A stretch of DNA of 64,000 bases, taken from positions 558,001 to 622,000 of the forward strand of contig NZ_CP183332.1 of NCBI RefSeq assembly GCF_048541825.1, in the 5' to 3' direction. Within the stretch, counting starts at the first letter, position 1. Every line of letters begins with the position of its first letter. This document shows positions 51,025-59,908 of this stretch, piece after piece. The translations under genes and the position numbers were made by a program. The stretch comes from Caulobacter sp048541825 (GTDB lineage Bacteria > Pseudomonadota > Alphaproteobacteria > Caulobacterales > Caulobacteraceae). Below the pieces are notes generated by a model that made no database searches, was not told where the DNA came from, and saw only the letters and a program-made list of their open reading frames with translations.

Positions 51025-54000
51025 CTACTGGTAGCTCTGCAGCGGCCGCACTTCCAAGGCCGCGGCCGGAGCCGAGGAGATGGCCTGAGCCGCCGCCAGG
51101 GCGCCGGCCGAGGTGGTGTAGTAGGGCACCTTCATCATCAGGGCCGTGCGACGGATGTCGAAGCTGTCTTCCAGGGCCTGCTTGCCTTCAGTGGTGTTGA
51201 ACACCAGCTGGACGCCGCCGTTCTTCATCACGTCGACGATGTTGGGACGGCCTTCCAGCACCTTCTTGACCAGCTCGACGTGCACGCCCTGCTCGCCCAG
51301 ATAGGCCCGCGTGCCGACGGTGGAGATCACCTTGAAGCCGGCGGCCTGCAGCAGGCGGACGGGCTCGACGATCCAGGGGCGATCGCTTTCCTTGACCGAG
51401 ACGAAGGCTGTGCCTTCCAGCGGCAGGGTGACGCCGCCGCCCAGCTGGCTCTTGGCGAAGGCGCGGGCGAAGGCCAGCGACATGTCGGCCTCGCCCTCGC
51501 GCTTCCAGTCCAGGCCCATGACCTCGCCGGTCGAGCGCATTTCCGGGCCCAGGATGGTGTCGACCCCGGCGAAGCGGGCAAACGGGAACACCGCCTCCTT
51601 GACCGCGATATGGTCATACGGCTTGTCGACCAGATTGAAGCTCTTCAGCGTCTCGCCGGCCATGATCCTGGCGGCGATGGCGGCGACAGGCTGGCCGATG
51701 GTCTTGGCCACGAACGGCACGGTGCGCGAGGCGCGGGGGTTCACTTCCAGCACATAGATGCGGGGTTCAGCCGAGTGCGGCTCCTCGATGGCGAACTGCA
51801 CGTTCATCAGGCCGCGCACGTTCAGGGCCAGGGCCATCTTGACGGTCTGGCGCTTCAGCTCTTCCACCGTTTCGGCGCTGAGCGAGAAGGGGGGCATCGA
51901 GCAGGCGCTGTCGCCCGAGTGGACGCCGGCTTCCTCGATATGCTCCAGCACGCCGGCCACGAACACGTCGGTCCCGTCGCACAGGGCGTCGACGTCCACC
52001 TCGGTGGCGCGGCTCAGATAGTGGTCCAGCAGGATCGGGTGCTCGAACGAGATCTCGCCGGTGTTGAGGATGTAGCGTTCCAGCTGCTCGTGATCGCGGA
52101 TGATCTCCATACCCCGGCCGCCCAGCACGTAGGACGGACGCATCACGAACGGGAAGCCGATCTCCTCGGCGGCCGCGCGGGCCTCGTCCCAGGTGCGGGC
52201 GATGGCGTTTTCGGGCTGGGCGATCTTCAGGCCGTCCAGCAACTGCTGGAAGCGCTCGCGGTCCTCGGCCAGGTCGATGGCGTCGGGGCTGGTGCCCAGG
52301 ATCGGCACGCCGGCCTCTTCCAGGGCGTGGGCCAGCTTCAGCGGGGTCTGGCCGCCGAACTGGACGATGACCCCGGCGAGCGTGCCGTTGCTCATCTCGA
52401 CATGCAGCAGTTCCAGCACGTCCTCAGCCGTCAGGGGCTCGAAGTACAGGCGGTCAGAGGTGTCGTAGTCGGTCGAGACGGTCTCGGGGTTGCAGTTGAC
52501 CATGATCGACTCGATGCCGATGGCGTCGAGGGCGAAGGCCGCGTGGCAGCAGCAGTAGTCGAACTCGATACCCTGGCCGATCCGGTTGGGACCGCCGCCC
52601 AGGATCACGGCCTTCTTGCGGTTGGTCGGCAGGCTCTCGCACTCGGGAACCTGGCCAAGCGCGCCGGTCTCATAGGTCGAGTACATGTAGGGCGTGGTGG
52701 CGGCGAACTCGCCGGCGCAGCTGTCGATGCGCTTGAACACCGGGCGGACGTTCAGGTCCTGGCGGGCCTTGCGGACGGCCTTTTCGGTGGAGCTCGCCAG
52801 GTGGGCCAGGCGGGCGTCGGAGAAGCCCTGCGCCTTCAGGGCGCGGAAGCCTTGTGCGTCGGTCGGCAGGCCGCCGGCCCGGACCCAGCCTTCCTGGCGC
52901 ACCAGCTCGGCAATCTGGCGCAGGAACCAGGGCTCGTAGGAACAGGCGGCATTGACCTCTTCCACAGTCAGGCCATGGCGGAAGGCCTGGGCGATCACGC
53001 GGATGCGGTCGGGGGTGGGCATGCCCAGGGCGCGGATCACCGCGGCCTTGCCGTTATCCGGATCATCGGCGCCGTGGATCTCGATCTCGTCAAAACCGGT
53101 CAGGCCGGTTTCCAGGCCGCGCAGGGCCTTTTGCATGCTTTCCTTGAAGGTGCGGCCGATGGCCATCACCTCGCCGACTGACTTCATGGCGGTGGTCAGG
53201 TGCGGCTCGCTGCCCGGATATTTCTCGAAGGCGAAGCGCGGGATCTTGGTGACCACGTAGTCGATCGAGGGCTCGAACGAGGCCGGGGTCGCGCCGCCGG
53301 TGATGTCGTTCTTCAACTCGTCCAGCGTGTAGCCGACGGCCAGGCGCGCGGCGACCTTGGCGATCGGGAAGCCGGTGGCCTTGGAGGCGAGCGCGGAAGA
53401 GCGCGATACGCGCGGGTTCATCTCGATCACGACCATGCGGCCGTCGGCCGGGTTGACCGCGAACTGGACGTTGGAGCCGCCGGTCTCGACGCCGATCTCG
53501 CGCAGCACGGCGATGCTCGCCGCGCGCATCCACTGATATTCCTTGTCCGTCAGGGTCATGGCCGGGGCGACGGTGATGCTGTCGCCGGTATGGACGCCCA
53601 TCGGGTCAATGTTCTCGATCGAGCAGACGATGATGCAGTTGTCGGCCGTATCGCGCACGACCTCCATCTCATATTCTTTCCAGCCCAGGACGCTTTCTTC
53701 GATCAGCACCTCGGTGGTGGGCGACAGGTCGAGGCCGCGCAGCACGATCTCCTCGAATTCCTCGAGGTTATAGGCGATGCCGCCGCCGGTGCCGGCCAGG
53801 GTGAAGCTGGGTCGGATGATGGCCGGCAGACCGACAAAGGCCAGGCCCTCGCGGGCCTCGTCCATATTGTGAGCGGCCTTGGACTTGGGGCTCTCAAGGC
53901 CCAGCTTGTCCATGGCGTCGCGGAATTTCTGGCGGTCCTCGGCCTTGTCGATCACGGCCGCCTTGGCCCCGATCATCTCGACGCCGTACTTGGCCAGGGT

Positions 54001-54318
54001 GCCGTTGGCTTCCAGCGCCAGGGCGGTGTTCAGGGCCGTTTGGCCGCCCATGGTCGGCAGCAGGGCGTCGGGACGTTCCTTCTCGATGATCTTGGCGACC
54101 ATCTCGGGCGTGATCGGCTCGATATAGGTCGCGTCGGCCACGTCCGGGTCGGTCATGATCGTGGCGGGGTTGGAGTTGACCAGAATGATCCGGTAGCCCT
54201 CGGCCCGCAGCGCCTTGCACGCTTGCACGCCCGAATAGTCGAACTCGCACGCCTGGCCGATGACGATCGGGCCGGCGCCGATAATCAGGATCGAGGAGAT
54301 GTCTGTTCTTTTGGGCAT
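51025..54318 (-). CDS. carB: carbamoyl phosphate synthase large subunit (CarB)
   Basis: 1097 residues from MPKRTDISS (54318). Two ATP-grasp halves are visible: SILIIGAGPIVIGQACEFDYSG at the start and the repeated AVILGGGPNRIGQGIEFDYCC near residue 565. Ends with an allosteric MGS-like domain (VISTVGTRAYLGEQG). Makes carbamoyl phosphate for arginine and pyrimidine synthesis with CarA, which is not in the window. Length is normal. Confidence 0.97.
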   Translation of the reverse strand: MPKRTDISSILIIGAGPIVIGQACEFDYSGVQACKALRAEGYRIILVNSNPATIMTDPDVADATYIEPITPEMVAKIIEKERPDALLPTMGGQTALNTALALEANGTLAKYGVEMIGAKAAVIDKAEDRQKFRDAMDKLGLESPKSKAAHNMDEAREGLAFVGLPAIIRPSFTLAGTGGGIAYNLEEFEEIVLRGLDLSPTTEVLIEESVLGWKEYEMEVVRDTADNCIIVCSIENIDPMGVHTGDSITVAPAMTLTDKEYQWMRAASIAVLREIGVETGGSNVQFAVNPADGRMVVIEMNPRVSRSSALASKATGFPIAKVAARLAVGYTLDELKNDITGGATPASFEPSIDYVVTKIPRFAFEKYPGSEPHLTTAMKSVGEVMAIGRTFKESMQKALRGLETGLTGFDEIEIHGADDPDNGKAAVIRALGMPTPDRIRVIAQAFRHGLTVEEVNAACSYEPWFLRQIAELVRQEGWVRAGGLPTDAQGFRALKAQGFSDARLAHLASSTEKAVRKARQDLNVRPVFKRIDSCAGEFAATTPYMYSTYETGALGQVPECESLPTNRKKAVILGGGPNRIGQGIEFDYCCCHAAFALDAIGIESIMVNCNPETVSTDYDTSDRLYFEPLTAEDVLELLHVEMSNGTLAGVIVQFGGQTPLKLAHALEEAGVPILGTSPDAIDLAEDRERFQQLLDGLKIAQPENAIARTWDEARAAAEEIGFPFVMRPSYVLGGRGMEIIRDHEQLERYILNTGEISFEHPILLDHYLSRATEVDVDALCDGTDVFVAGVLEHIEEAGVHSGDSACSMPPFSLSAETVEELKRQTVKMALALNVRGLMNVQFAIEEPHSAEPRIYVLEVNPRASRTVPFVAKTIGQPVAAIAARIMAGETLKSFNLVDKPYDHIAVKEAVFPFARFAGVDTILGPEMRSTGEVMGLDWKREGEADMSLAFARAFAKSQLGGGVTLPLEGTAFVSVKESDRPWIVEPVRLLQAAGFKVISTVGTRAYLGEQGVHVELVKKVLEGRPNIVDVMKNGGVQLVFNTTEGKQALEDSFDIRRTALMMKVPYYTTSAGALAAAQAISSAPAAALEVRPLQSYQ

Positions 54319-54510
54319 GGGAAAACTCGCGCGCAGAGACACGGTCGCGCACATCCGCGCGCCCGCTGCCGACCATCTTGCAGGTTAAGTCGCCCGTTTA
54401 GAGACGGAGTCGGGCCCGCGCAACCCCCGAACCGGAGAGCAAGGTTACCCAAAGAACCGGAGTTGTGTCGCTTTCTGGCGCGCGGGCTCACTTCCCGCTA
54501 AACCCGCGCC

Positions 54511-56130
54511 ATGTTGCGCATTTCCGAACTGAAGCTGCCGCTGGGCCATCCGCCCCAGGCCATCGAGACGGCGATCCATCAGCGCCTGGGTCTGCCGGCC
54601 GGCGACGTGCTGTCGTGGGCCGTGGCCAAGCGCTCGCACGACGCCCGCCGCAAGGCGGCGATCCTGATGGTCTATTCGGTCGACGTGTCGGTGCGTGACG
54701 AGGCCGCCGTGCTGGCCCGGTTCGCCGGCGACAGCCATGTGCGTGTTGCGCCCGACACCGAATATCGCCTGAAGGCCCAGGCGCCGCAGCCCCTGAACGC
54801 CTTGCGCCCGGTGGTGATCGGCGCGGGGCCCTGCGGGCTGTTTGCCGGCCTGATCCTGGCCCAGATGGGCTTCAAGCCGATCATCCTCGACCGCGGCAAG
54901 GCGGTGCGCGAGCGCACCAAGGATACCTGGGCCCTGTGGCGGACGAGCAAGCTGGACCCGGAGTCCAACGTCCAGTTCGGCGAGGGCGGAGCGGGCACCT
55001 TCTCGGACGGCAAGCTCTACAGCCAGATCAAGGATCCGCTTCATCTGGGCCGCAAGGTGCTGGAAGAATTCGTCAAGGCCGGCGCCCCGGCCGAGATCCT
55101 GACCGAGGCCCACCCCCATATCGGCACCTTCCGTTTGGTGACCATGGTGGAGTCCATGCGCGAGACCATCGAGGCCCTGGGCGGCGAATATCGCTGGCAG
55201 CATCGGGTCGACGAGATCGACGTCGAGACCGCCGCCGACGGGTCGCGCAGGATCAAGGGTCTGAAACTCTCGACCGGCGACTATCTGGAGGCCGACCGCG
55301 TGGTGCTGGCCGTCGGCCACAGCGCCCGTGACACCTTCCAGATGCTGTACGACCACGGCGTCCTTATCGAGGCCAAGCCGTTCTCGGTCGGGGTGCGGAT
55401 CGAGCATCCGCAGTCCTGGATGGACCGCGCGCGTTTTGGCACCCATGCGGGCCACCCCGACCTCGGCGCTGCCGACTACAGCCTGTCGCACCACTGCGCC
55501 AATGGCCGCACGGTGTACAGCTTCTGCATGTGCCCGGGCGGCACGGTGGTGGCGGCGACCTCGGAGCCCGGCCGCGTCGTGACCAACGGCATGAGCCAGT
55601 ATTCGCGCAATGAGCGGAACGCCAATTCCGGCTTCGTGGTCGGTATCGACCCCGAGCGCGACTATCCGGGCCATCCACTGGCCGGGATCGAGTTTCAGCG
55701 CAAATGGGAGAGCCTGGCCTATGTGGCCGGCGGCTCGACCTATGCCGCTCCCGCCCAGAAGGTCGGCGACTTCCTGGCCGGCCGCGCTTCGACCGGCCTG
55801 GGCGAGGTGGCGCCGTCCTACAAGCCGGGCATCACCATGACCGACCTGTCGGCCTGCCTGCCCGCCTTCGCGGTCGAGGCCATGCGCGAGGCCCTGCCGG
55901 TATTTGGCCGCCAGATCGCCGGCTATGACCATCCCGACGTGCTGCTGACCGGGGTCGAGACCCGCACCTCCTCGCCGATCCGGATCACCCGCGGCAAGGA
56001 CTTCCAGAGCCTGAACACCGCCGGCCTGTTCCCGGCCGGCGAGGGGGCTGGCTATGCCGGCGGCATCCTCTCGGCAGCGGTCGATGGCATCAAGGTCGCC
56101 GAGGCCGTCGCGGCGGCGTACGCCGCCTAA
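54511..56130 (+). CDS. FAD-dependent oxidoreductase (COG2509 family)
   Basis: 539 residues. A small N-terminal domain (about 1-90), then the FAD-binding GAGPCGLFAGLILAQMGFKPIILDRG, and GEGGAGTFSDGKLYSQIKD, which is characteristic of these uncharacterised dehydrogenases. C-terminal FPAGEGAGYAGGILSAAVDGIKVAEAVA closes the FAD fold. Conserved widely in bacteria; substrate unknown. Confidence 0.88.
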   Translation: MLRISELKLPLGHPPQAIETAIHQRLGLPAGDVLSWAVAKRSHDARRKAAILMVYSVDVSVRDEAAVLARFAGDSHVRVAPDTEYRLKAQAPQPLNALRPVVIGAGPCGLFAGLILAQMGFKPIILDRGKAVRERTKDTWALWRTSKLDPESNVQFGEGGAGTFSDGKLYSQIKDPLHLGRKVLEEFVKAGAPAEILTEAHPHIGTFRLVTMVESMRETIEALGGEYRWQHRVDEIDVETAADGSRRIKGLKLSTGDYLEADRVVLAVGHSARDTFQMLYDHGVLIEAKPFSVGVRIEHPQSWMDRARFGTHAGHPDLGAADYSLSHHCANGRTVYSFCMCPGGTVVAATSEPGRVVTNGMSQYSRNERNANSGFVVGIDPERDYPGHPLAGIEFQRKWESLAYVAGGSTYAAPAQKVGDFLAGRASTGLGEVAPSYKPGITMTDLSACLPAFAVEAMREALPVFGRQIAGYDHPDVLLTGVETRTSSPIRITRGKDFQSLNTAGLFPAGEGAGYAGGILSAAVDGIKVAEAVAAAYAA

Positions 56131-56343
56131 ACGTCATCGGGGGCGGTCGAGGTCATGGCGGCCGGCGGCCCAACCGGCGTTTCCGGCTCGTTGCAGCCAA
56201 GCCTAGCGCCATCCTTACAGCGGTGAGTCCCGGCATTCGGCCGGGCGCGCTGGCGGGACGGGCAGTCGCGTTCACTCGACTTGACTCAATGTCATATATA
56301 TCTAACATAAAGTTTGAATTTATAGACATGAAGGGGTTCAGCT
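56131..56343. other. intergenic region upstream of the membrane protein/Xre pair
   Basis: 213 bases. The part around 56275-56330 is markedly AT-rich (CATATATATCTAACATAAAG) and would be a good promoter. AAGGGG at about 56332-56337 serves as ribosome site. No further gene seen. Confidence 0.4.
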
Positions 56344-56772
56344 ATGCCGCACAGAGAGAAGCTCGCCTGGATGACGCTGCTGCTGATTGCAGCAACCTAC
56401 GGCCCCTATTTCGCCCACGTGGTGATATCGCCGCCGGCGCCCGGCGTTCTGCCGAACCTGCCGCAGTTGTGGTTGCTGGCTCTGGCGGCGGGCGGCAACG
56501 GCGTGCTGCACATTCTTGGCCGTATCGCCCTGCGGGTCGGGGCGCCGGAAGACGCCCGCGCGCCAGCCGACGAGCGTGACCGCGACATCCAGCGCCGCTC
56601 GAGCATGGTGGCTTACTACGTGATGATGATCGGCATGATGCTGGTCGGCATGGTCATGCCGTTCACGACCAGCGGCTGGGAACTCGTCAACGCGGGCCTG
56701 CTGGCGATCGTGCTCGCCGAGATCACCCAGAATGGCCTGGCGGCCTGGAGCTATCGCCGGAGCGCGGCATGA
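56344..56772 (+). CDS. four-helix membrane protein, DUF2178-like
   Basis: 142 residues with four hydrophobic segments. The centre ADERDRDIQRRSSMVAYYVMMIGMMLVGMV resembles DUF2178-type proteins, where the charged ERD..I motif precedes helix 3. It overlaps the following Xre-type regulator by four bases. Similar pairs of a small membrane protein and a compact repressor occur across bacteria and archaea and have no settled role. Confidence 0.65.
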   Translation: MPHREKLAWMTLLLIAATYGPYFAHVVISPPAPGVLPNLPQLWLLALAAGGNGVLHILGRIALRVGAPEDARAPADERDRDIQRRSSMVAYYVMMIGMMLVGMVMPFTTSGWELVNAGLLAIVLAEITQNGLAAWSYRRSAA

Positions 56773-56987
56773 GCGGCGGGATGATCGTCAATCAGATCCG
56801 CACCCTGCGTTTTTTGGCCGGTGAGATGTCTCAGGCTGAACTCGGAAAGCAGATCGGACTGACCCGTCAGACCGTCGCTGCCATTGAAGCCGGAAAGTAC
56901 TCACCGACACTCGAGGCCGCCTTCAGGATCGCCGAAGTCTTCGGCAAGCCGCTTGAAGAGGTATTTCAGTGGTCCAGTAAGGGCTAA
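56769..56987 (+). CDS. small Xre-family helix-turn-helix regulator
   Basis: 72 residues, almost entirely one HTH domain: MSQAELGKQIGLTRQTVAAIEAG holds the helix-turn-helix, followed by YSPTLEAAFRIAEVFGKPLEEVFQW. Compact regulators of this class typically repress their own operon, here including the membrane protein gene. The AT-rich stretch upstream would be the place for its site. Confidence 0.85.
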   Translation: MSGGMIVNQIRTLRFLAGEMSQAELGKQIGLTRQTVAAIEAGKYSPTLEAAFRIAEVFGKPLEEVFQWSSKG

Positions 56988-56992
56988 CCGCC

Positions 56993-58153
56993 TCACGGTC
57001 CCTTGGTCGCCTCCGGCGCCGCCGGGGCTTGCCAGGCCTTGCCGCTGAGGGCGCTGTCATAGCCCAGCTTGAACAGCGCCTCGCGTTTGGCGGCCTTGAA
57101 GTTCAGGCCCGAGGTGTCGACCTTGGCGTCGTCGGGAATGGCGGCGAAGCTTAGGCTGCCGCCATTGCGGCGGGCGAACGCGGCGCTGGCGGTCAGATGG
57201 GTGCGCATTGTAGCCTTGCTCATCGTCGCCCAGGAACGGCCGAGGATCGGCAGGGTGCCGCCCGGCGTGAAGGAAAAGTCCCCGCCGATCTTGCCATTGA
57301 CGATCACGCGGATCTTGCCCGGCTGCACTTGGCTCTGGTCGGGGGCAGTCCACAACAGCAGCGCCTCTGGGGCCACGAAGAAGGGCGTGGTCACTCCGCC
57401 GTCGACATGCATCTCTGAAAACTGCTGTCCCTTGCCCTCGACCTCGATCAGTGTCGGTGGGAAGATGCCAGGGATGCTAGCCGACGCGACCAGCACATTC
57501 TGGAACAGTTTCAGCGATGCCGCGTCGCCGCGCGAGGCGATGGCTCCCATGTCCCAGATCACCGTCTGTTCGGTGTCGAGATTGGTGGTGGCGATGAACA
57601 GTCGACGGCCCTTGGCGTGTTCCACGGCGACAGCGTGCAGAAGCTGCGGATCGACATATCTGGCCACCAGAGCGCGGAGAGCATCAGTGTCGTAGAAGCC
57701 CGGCCGAAACAGGATGTCTAGGCCGCGCCGCTTCAGGATCATGCCAGCCTCCGGGCCCGTATAGGCCAGGGTCAGTCGCTCGTCCCAGTCGGGGCCAAGG
57801 AAGGCGAAGGGCGCGGTCAGGGCGCCGGTGCTGACTCCGGAGACGATGTCGAACTCGGGGCGATCGCCGGCCTTGGTCCAGCCAACGATCACGCCGACTC
57901 CATAGGCCCCATTGGCCCCGCCGCCGGAGATGGCCAGCACGTCGAAGGTCTTCTGGCGGCCGACACGGGTTCTGGTGGGTTCAACGAACCGGACGCCCGC
58001 AGCGGCGTCGCTGGAGTCAAAGCGGAACTCGGCCATGCCCTGCGGGGCGGCGCCGGTGATCTCTCTGGCTGTGAACGCGTTGCGCGGTAGCGATCCGCAG
58101 GCGGCCAGAGTCAGGCTGGCGAGCATCACGATCAGGAGCCGAGCCGTTCGCAT
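56993..58153 (-). CDS. patatin-like phospholipase lipoprotein
   Basis: 386 residues from the ATG at 58153. A lipoprotein signal (lipobox LAAC, Cys19), then the patatin domain: oxyanion loop GGGANGAYG (77-85), nucleophile motif GVSTG (Ser108) and catalytic Asp in HVDGGVTTPFF. The outer or inner membrane anchor suggests it acts on envelope phospholipids. It lies downstream of the cold-shock gene on the same strand, beyond hairpins. Confidence 0.88.
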   Translation of the reverse strand: MRTARLLIVMLASLTLAACGSLPRNAFTAREITGAAPQGMAEFRFDSSDAAAGVRFVEPTRTRVGRQKTFDVLAISGGGANGAYGVGVIVGWTKAGDRPEFDIVSGVSTGALTAPFAFLGPDWDERLTLAYTGPEAGMILKRRGLDILFRPGFYDTDALRALVARYVDPQLLHAVAVEHAKGRRLFIATTNLDTEQTVIWDMGAIASRGDAASLKLFQNVLVASASIPGIFPPTLIEVEGKGQQFSEMHVDGGVTTPFFVAPEALLLWTAPDQSQVQPGKIRVIVNGKIGGDFSFTPGGTLPILGRSWATMSKATMRTHLTASAAFARRNGGSLSFAAIPDDAKVDTSGLNFKAAKREALFKLGYDSALSGKAWQAPAAPEATKGP

Positions 58154-58211
58154 GCCGTTCAAACCTTATTTGGGAGGGTTGTGGCAGACTATAGGCTAGG
58201 CTCCAACGCAA

Positions 58212-58237
58212 ATAGGCCGGCGCAAGCGCCGGCCTAT
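58212..58237 (-). terminator. perfect hairpin downstream of cold-shock gene
   Basis: Arms of 12 bases (58212-58223 and 58226-58237) with a two-base centre. Read on the minus strand it is followed by TTTGCGTT, giving a plausible terminator for the cold-shock transcript before the patatin gene. Confidence 0.6.
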
Positions 58238-58252
58238 AGGAAGCTTTCGAAG

Positions 58253-58275
58253 AGCGCCGGCGTACCGGCGCTTTT
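58253..58275. terminator. second hairpin downstream of cold-shock gene
   Basis: Arms AGCGCCGG and CCGGCGCT around CGTA (58253-58272), followed by a T-run on the plus strand only. It lies immediately after the cold-shock stop and may act as a 3' stabiliser or a terminator for leftward or rightward transcripts. Confidence 0.5.
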
Positions 58276-58284
58276 CTGACTGGA

Positions 58285-58491
58285 TTAAGCTTGCAGCTGG
58301 CCAGCGGACATCTTGCCGCTGCGCTTGTCTTGTTCCAGTTCGTAGGTGATCTTCTGGCCCTCATTGAGGGTGCGAAGGCCGGCGCGTTCAACGGCCGAGA
58401 TGTGCACAAAAACGTCCGAGCCGCCGTCATCCGGTTGGATGAAGCCGAAGCCCTTGGTGCCGTTGAACCACTTAACGGTGCCGGTAGCCAT
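58285..58491 (-). CDS. cold-shock protein (CspA family)
   Basis: 68 residues. A single cold-shock domain with both RNA-binding motifs, KGFGFIQPD and VFVHISA. Binds single-stranded RNA and DNA as an RNA chaperone. The leader (58492-58640) contains a 7-bp hairpin with a three-base loop (58579-58595) and may carry temperature-dependent structure, as in other csp mRNAs. AAAGGA supplies the ribosome site. Confidence 0.95.
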   Translation of the reverse strand: MATGTVKWFNGTKGFGFIQPDDGGSDVFVHISAVERAGLRTLNEGQKITYELEQDKRSGKMSAGQLQA

Positions 58492-58797
58492 GGTGTGTAG
58501 TCCTTTGGATAGCAGTCGCCGCCGGAAGCGTTCCGTTCGACGATCAAATTTCGTTGGGGATCGGTAGGCGCGTCCGGCGCTTCCTCGAAGGAAGCATGGA
58601 ATAGCAGGCCGAACGGCAGCGAATTCGATAGCTTCATGATGAGGGTTTACGGCCGCGCCAGCAAGGGGAATCTTGAACTCCGCTTTTCACCGCCCGTGGT
58701 GAAAGCTTCAGATCTTCCTGACGGGGTCGCGTTGGACCTTTGCAGCAAAGCCTGGCGAGGCCAGGCCCCGCGCCGAAACAGCCTTGCGGTCTCCGCT

Positions 58798-58816
58798 ATT
58801 GCGAGTCATTCTCAAT
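58798..58816. promoter_or_regulatory. Fur box upstream of a small gene
   Basis: ATTGCGAGTCATTCTCAAT is a near-palindromic 19-mer matching the alphaproteobacterial Fur consensus (TTGCGAATCATTCTCAA type). It lies 28-46 bases before the ATG of the 57-residue protein, overlapping where a promoter would be. Iron repression of that gene is predicted. Confidence 0.6.
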
Positions 58817-58843
58817 AACATTTCCAGGCCACAGGAGGCGAGG

Positions 58844-59017
58844 ATGGCTTTGCGAACAACCGGTGCGAACTGGCTGGCCCTGATGATGCGCGCCGAAGGG
58901 GCGCGTCGGGGCCTTGATCCGCTGGACAGCGAATGGCTGCTGTATGGCCCGACCGATCCTGACGTCGTTCAGGACGAGGCCGAGCACGACGCCCCCGGCC
59001 TGCTGGCGGCGGAGTAG
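58844..59017 (+). CDS. small acidic protein, possibly iron-regulated
   Basis: 57 residues from an ATG preceded by AGGAGG, an unusually good ribosome site. No membrane segment. The sequence is Trp/Leu-rich at the start (NWLALMMRAEGARRGLDPLDSEWLLYGPTDPDVVQDEAEHD) and acidic at the end. No family recognised. The Fur box and strong ribosome site argue that it is a real gene. Confidence 0.6.
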   Translation: MALRTTGANWLALMMRAEGARRGLDPLDSEWLLYGPTDPDVVQDEAEHDAPGLLAAE

Positions 59018-59028
59018 GCGGCCGCGCT

Positions 59029-59131
59029 CTAGAGCAAAGGTCGCCATGATTGAATCATGTCGTTTGCTCTAGACTCTTGTTTTGGCGCGTTATTTCGGCG
59101 GCGAACCGGTATCCACTTCGCCGAATAACGC
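59029..59131. repeat. composite palindromic intergenic repeat
   Basis: Two nested inverted repeats: CTAGAGCAAA (59029-59038) with TTTGCTCTAG (59063-59072), enclosing CATGATT-G-AATCATG (59045-59059). It then joins a second imperfect palindrome, 59087-59105 with 59117-59131 (GCGTTATT and AATAACGC ends). This architecture occurs as dispersed intergenic repeats in alphaproteobacteria. It lies between the small gene and pgsA. Confidence 0.7.
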
Positions 59132-59132
59132 T

Positions 59133-59750
59133 CTAGGCCAGTGCCTTGCGGGCTGCTTCCCAGTACTGGGCGCCGGTGATCAGGGTGATGATGGCCGCCA
59201 GCCACAGCAGGCCGTGGATGGCCAGGCTGGCGGGACCGACGACATCCGGGGTGTTCGGCAGGCCGAAGGCCGCCCAGGAGGCCAGCACCATTTCCGCGCC
59301 GATCGCCACCAGCTGCAGCGTGGTCTTCCACTTGGCCAGCACGGTGACGGGCAGTTTGATCCCCTTGCCGGCCCCGACCTCGCGCAGGGCGCTGACGGCG
59401 AATTCGCGGAACAGGATCAGGCCGGCCGGCAGCACGATCATCGGGTTGGGTCCCAGGGCCATAAGCCCCAGCAGGGCGCCGCAGACCAGGATCTTGTCGC
59501 CGATGGGATCGAGGATCGCGCCCCACACCGTCACGGCGTCGAACTTGCGGGCCAGCCAGCCATCGAAGAAGTCGGTGACGGCGGCGACCACGAACGCCCA
59601 GAACGCCCAGCGTTCCAATCGAAACTGATCCGCGCTGGTCAGGTGCTCGCTCAGCCAGGGCACAGCGCCGGCGGCGGCGGCGAGGGCCACGAACATGAAC
59701 AGCGCCAGGACAAGGCGCGAGGCGGTCAGGATGTTCGGTAGATTCTTCAT
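59133..59750 (-). CDS. pgsA: phosphatidylglycerophosphate synthase (PgsA)
   Basis: 205 residues with several membrane helices. The CDP-alcohol phosphotransferase motif is visible as DGWLARKFDAVTVWGAILDPIGDKI (the D..G..AR......G...D...D pattern). Makes phosphatidylglycerophosphate from CDP-diacylglycerol and glycerol-3-phosphate, the committed step to phosphatidylglycerol. Start at MKNLPNILTASRL. Confidence 0.94.
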   Translation of the reverse strand: MKNLPNILTASRLVLALFMFVALAAAAGAVPWLSEHLTSADQFRLERWAFWAFVVAAVTDFFDGWLARKFDAVTVWGAILDPIGDKILVCGALLGLMALGPNPMIVLPAGLILFREFAVSALREVGAGKGIKLPVTVLAKWKTTLQLVAIGAEMVLASWAAFGLPNTPDVVGPASLAIHGLLWLAAIITLITGAQYWEAARKALA

Positions 59751-59908
59751 GGTGAGGTTCTAGCGCGGGAAGGCGCCGAACGGCTACCGCTTCGCGTGCC
59801 TGGTCGGGGAAACGGACCGGTGACTTTTCGTCGCGTGGATCGAATTTGATTGGCTATACAGGTGAAAGGGTAGCGATCGAGCCCTGATAGTGGCGGTGCT
59901 GCGAACCG

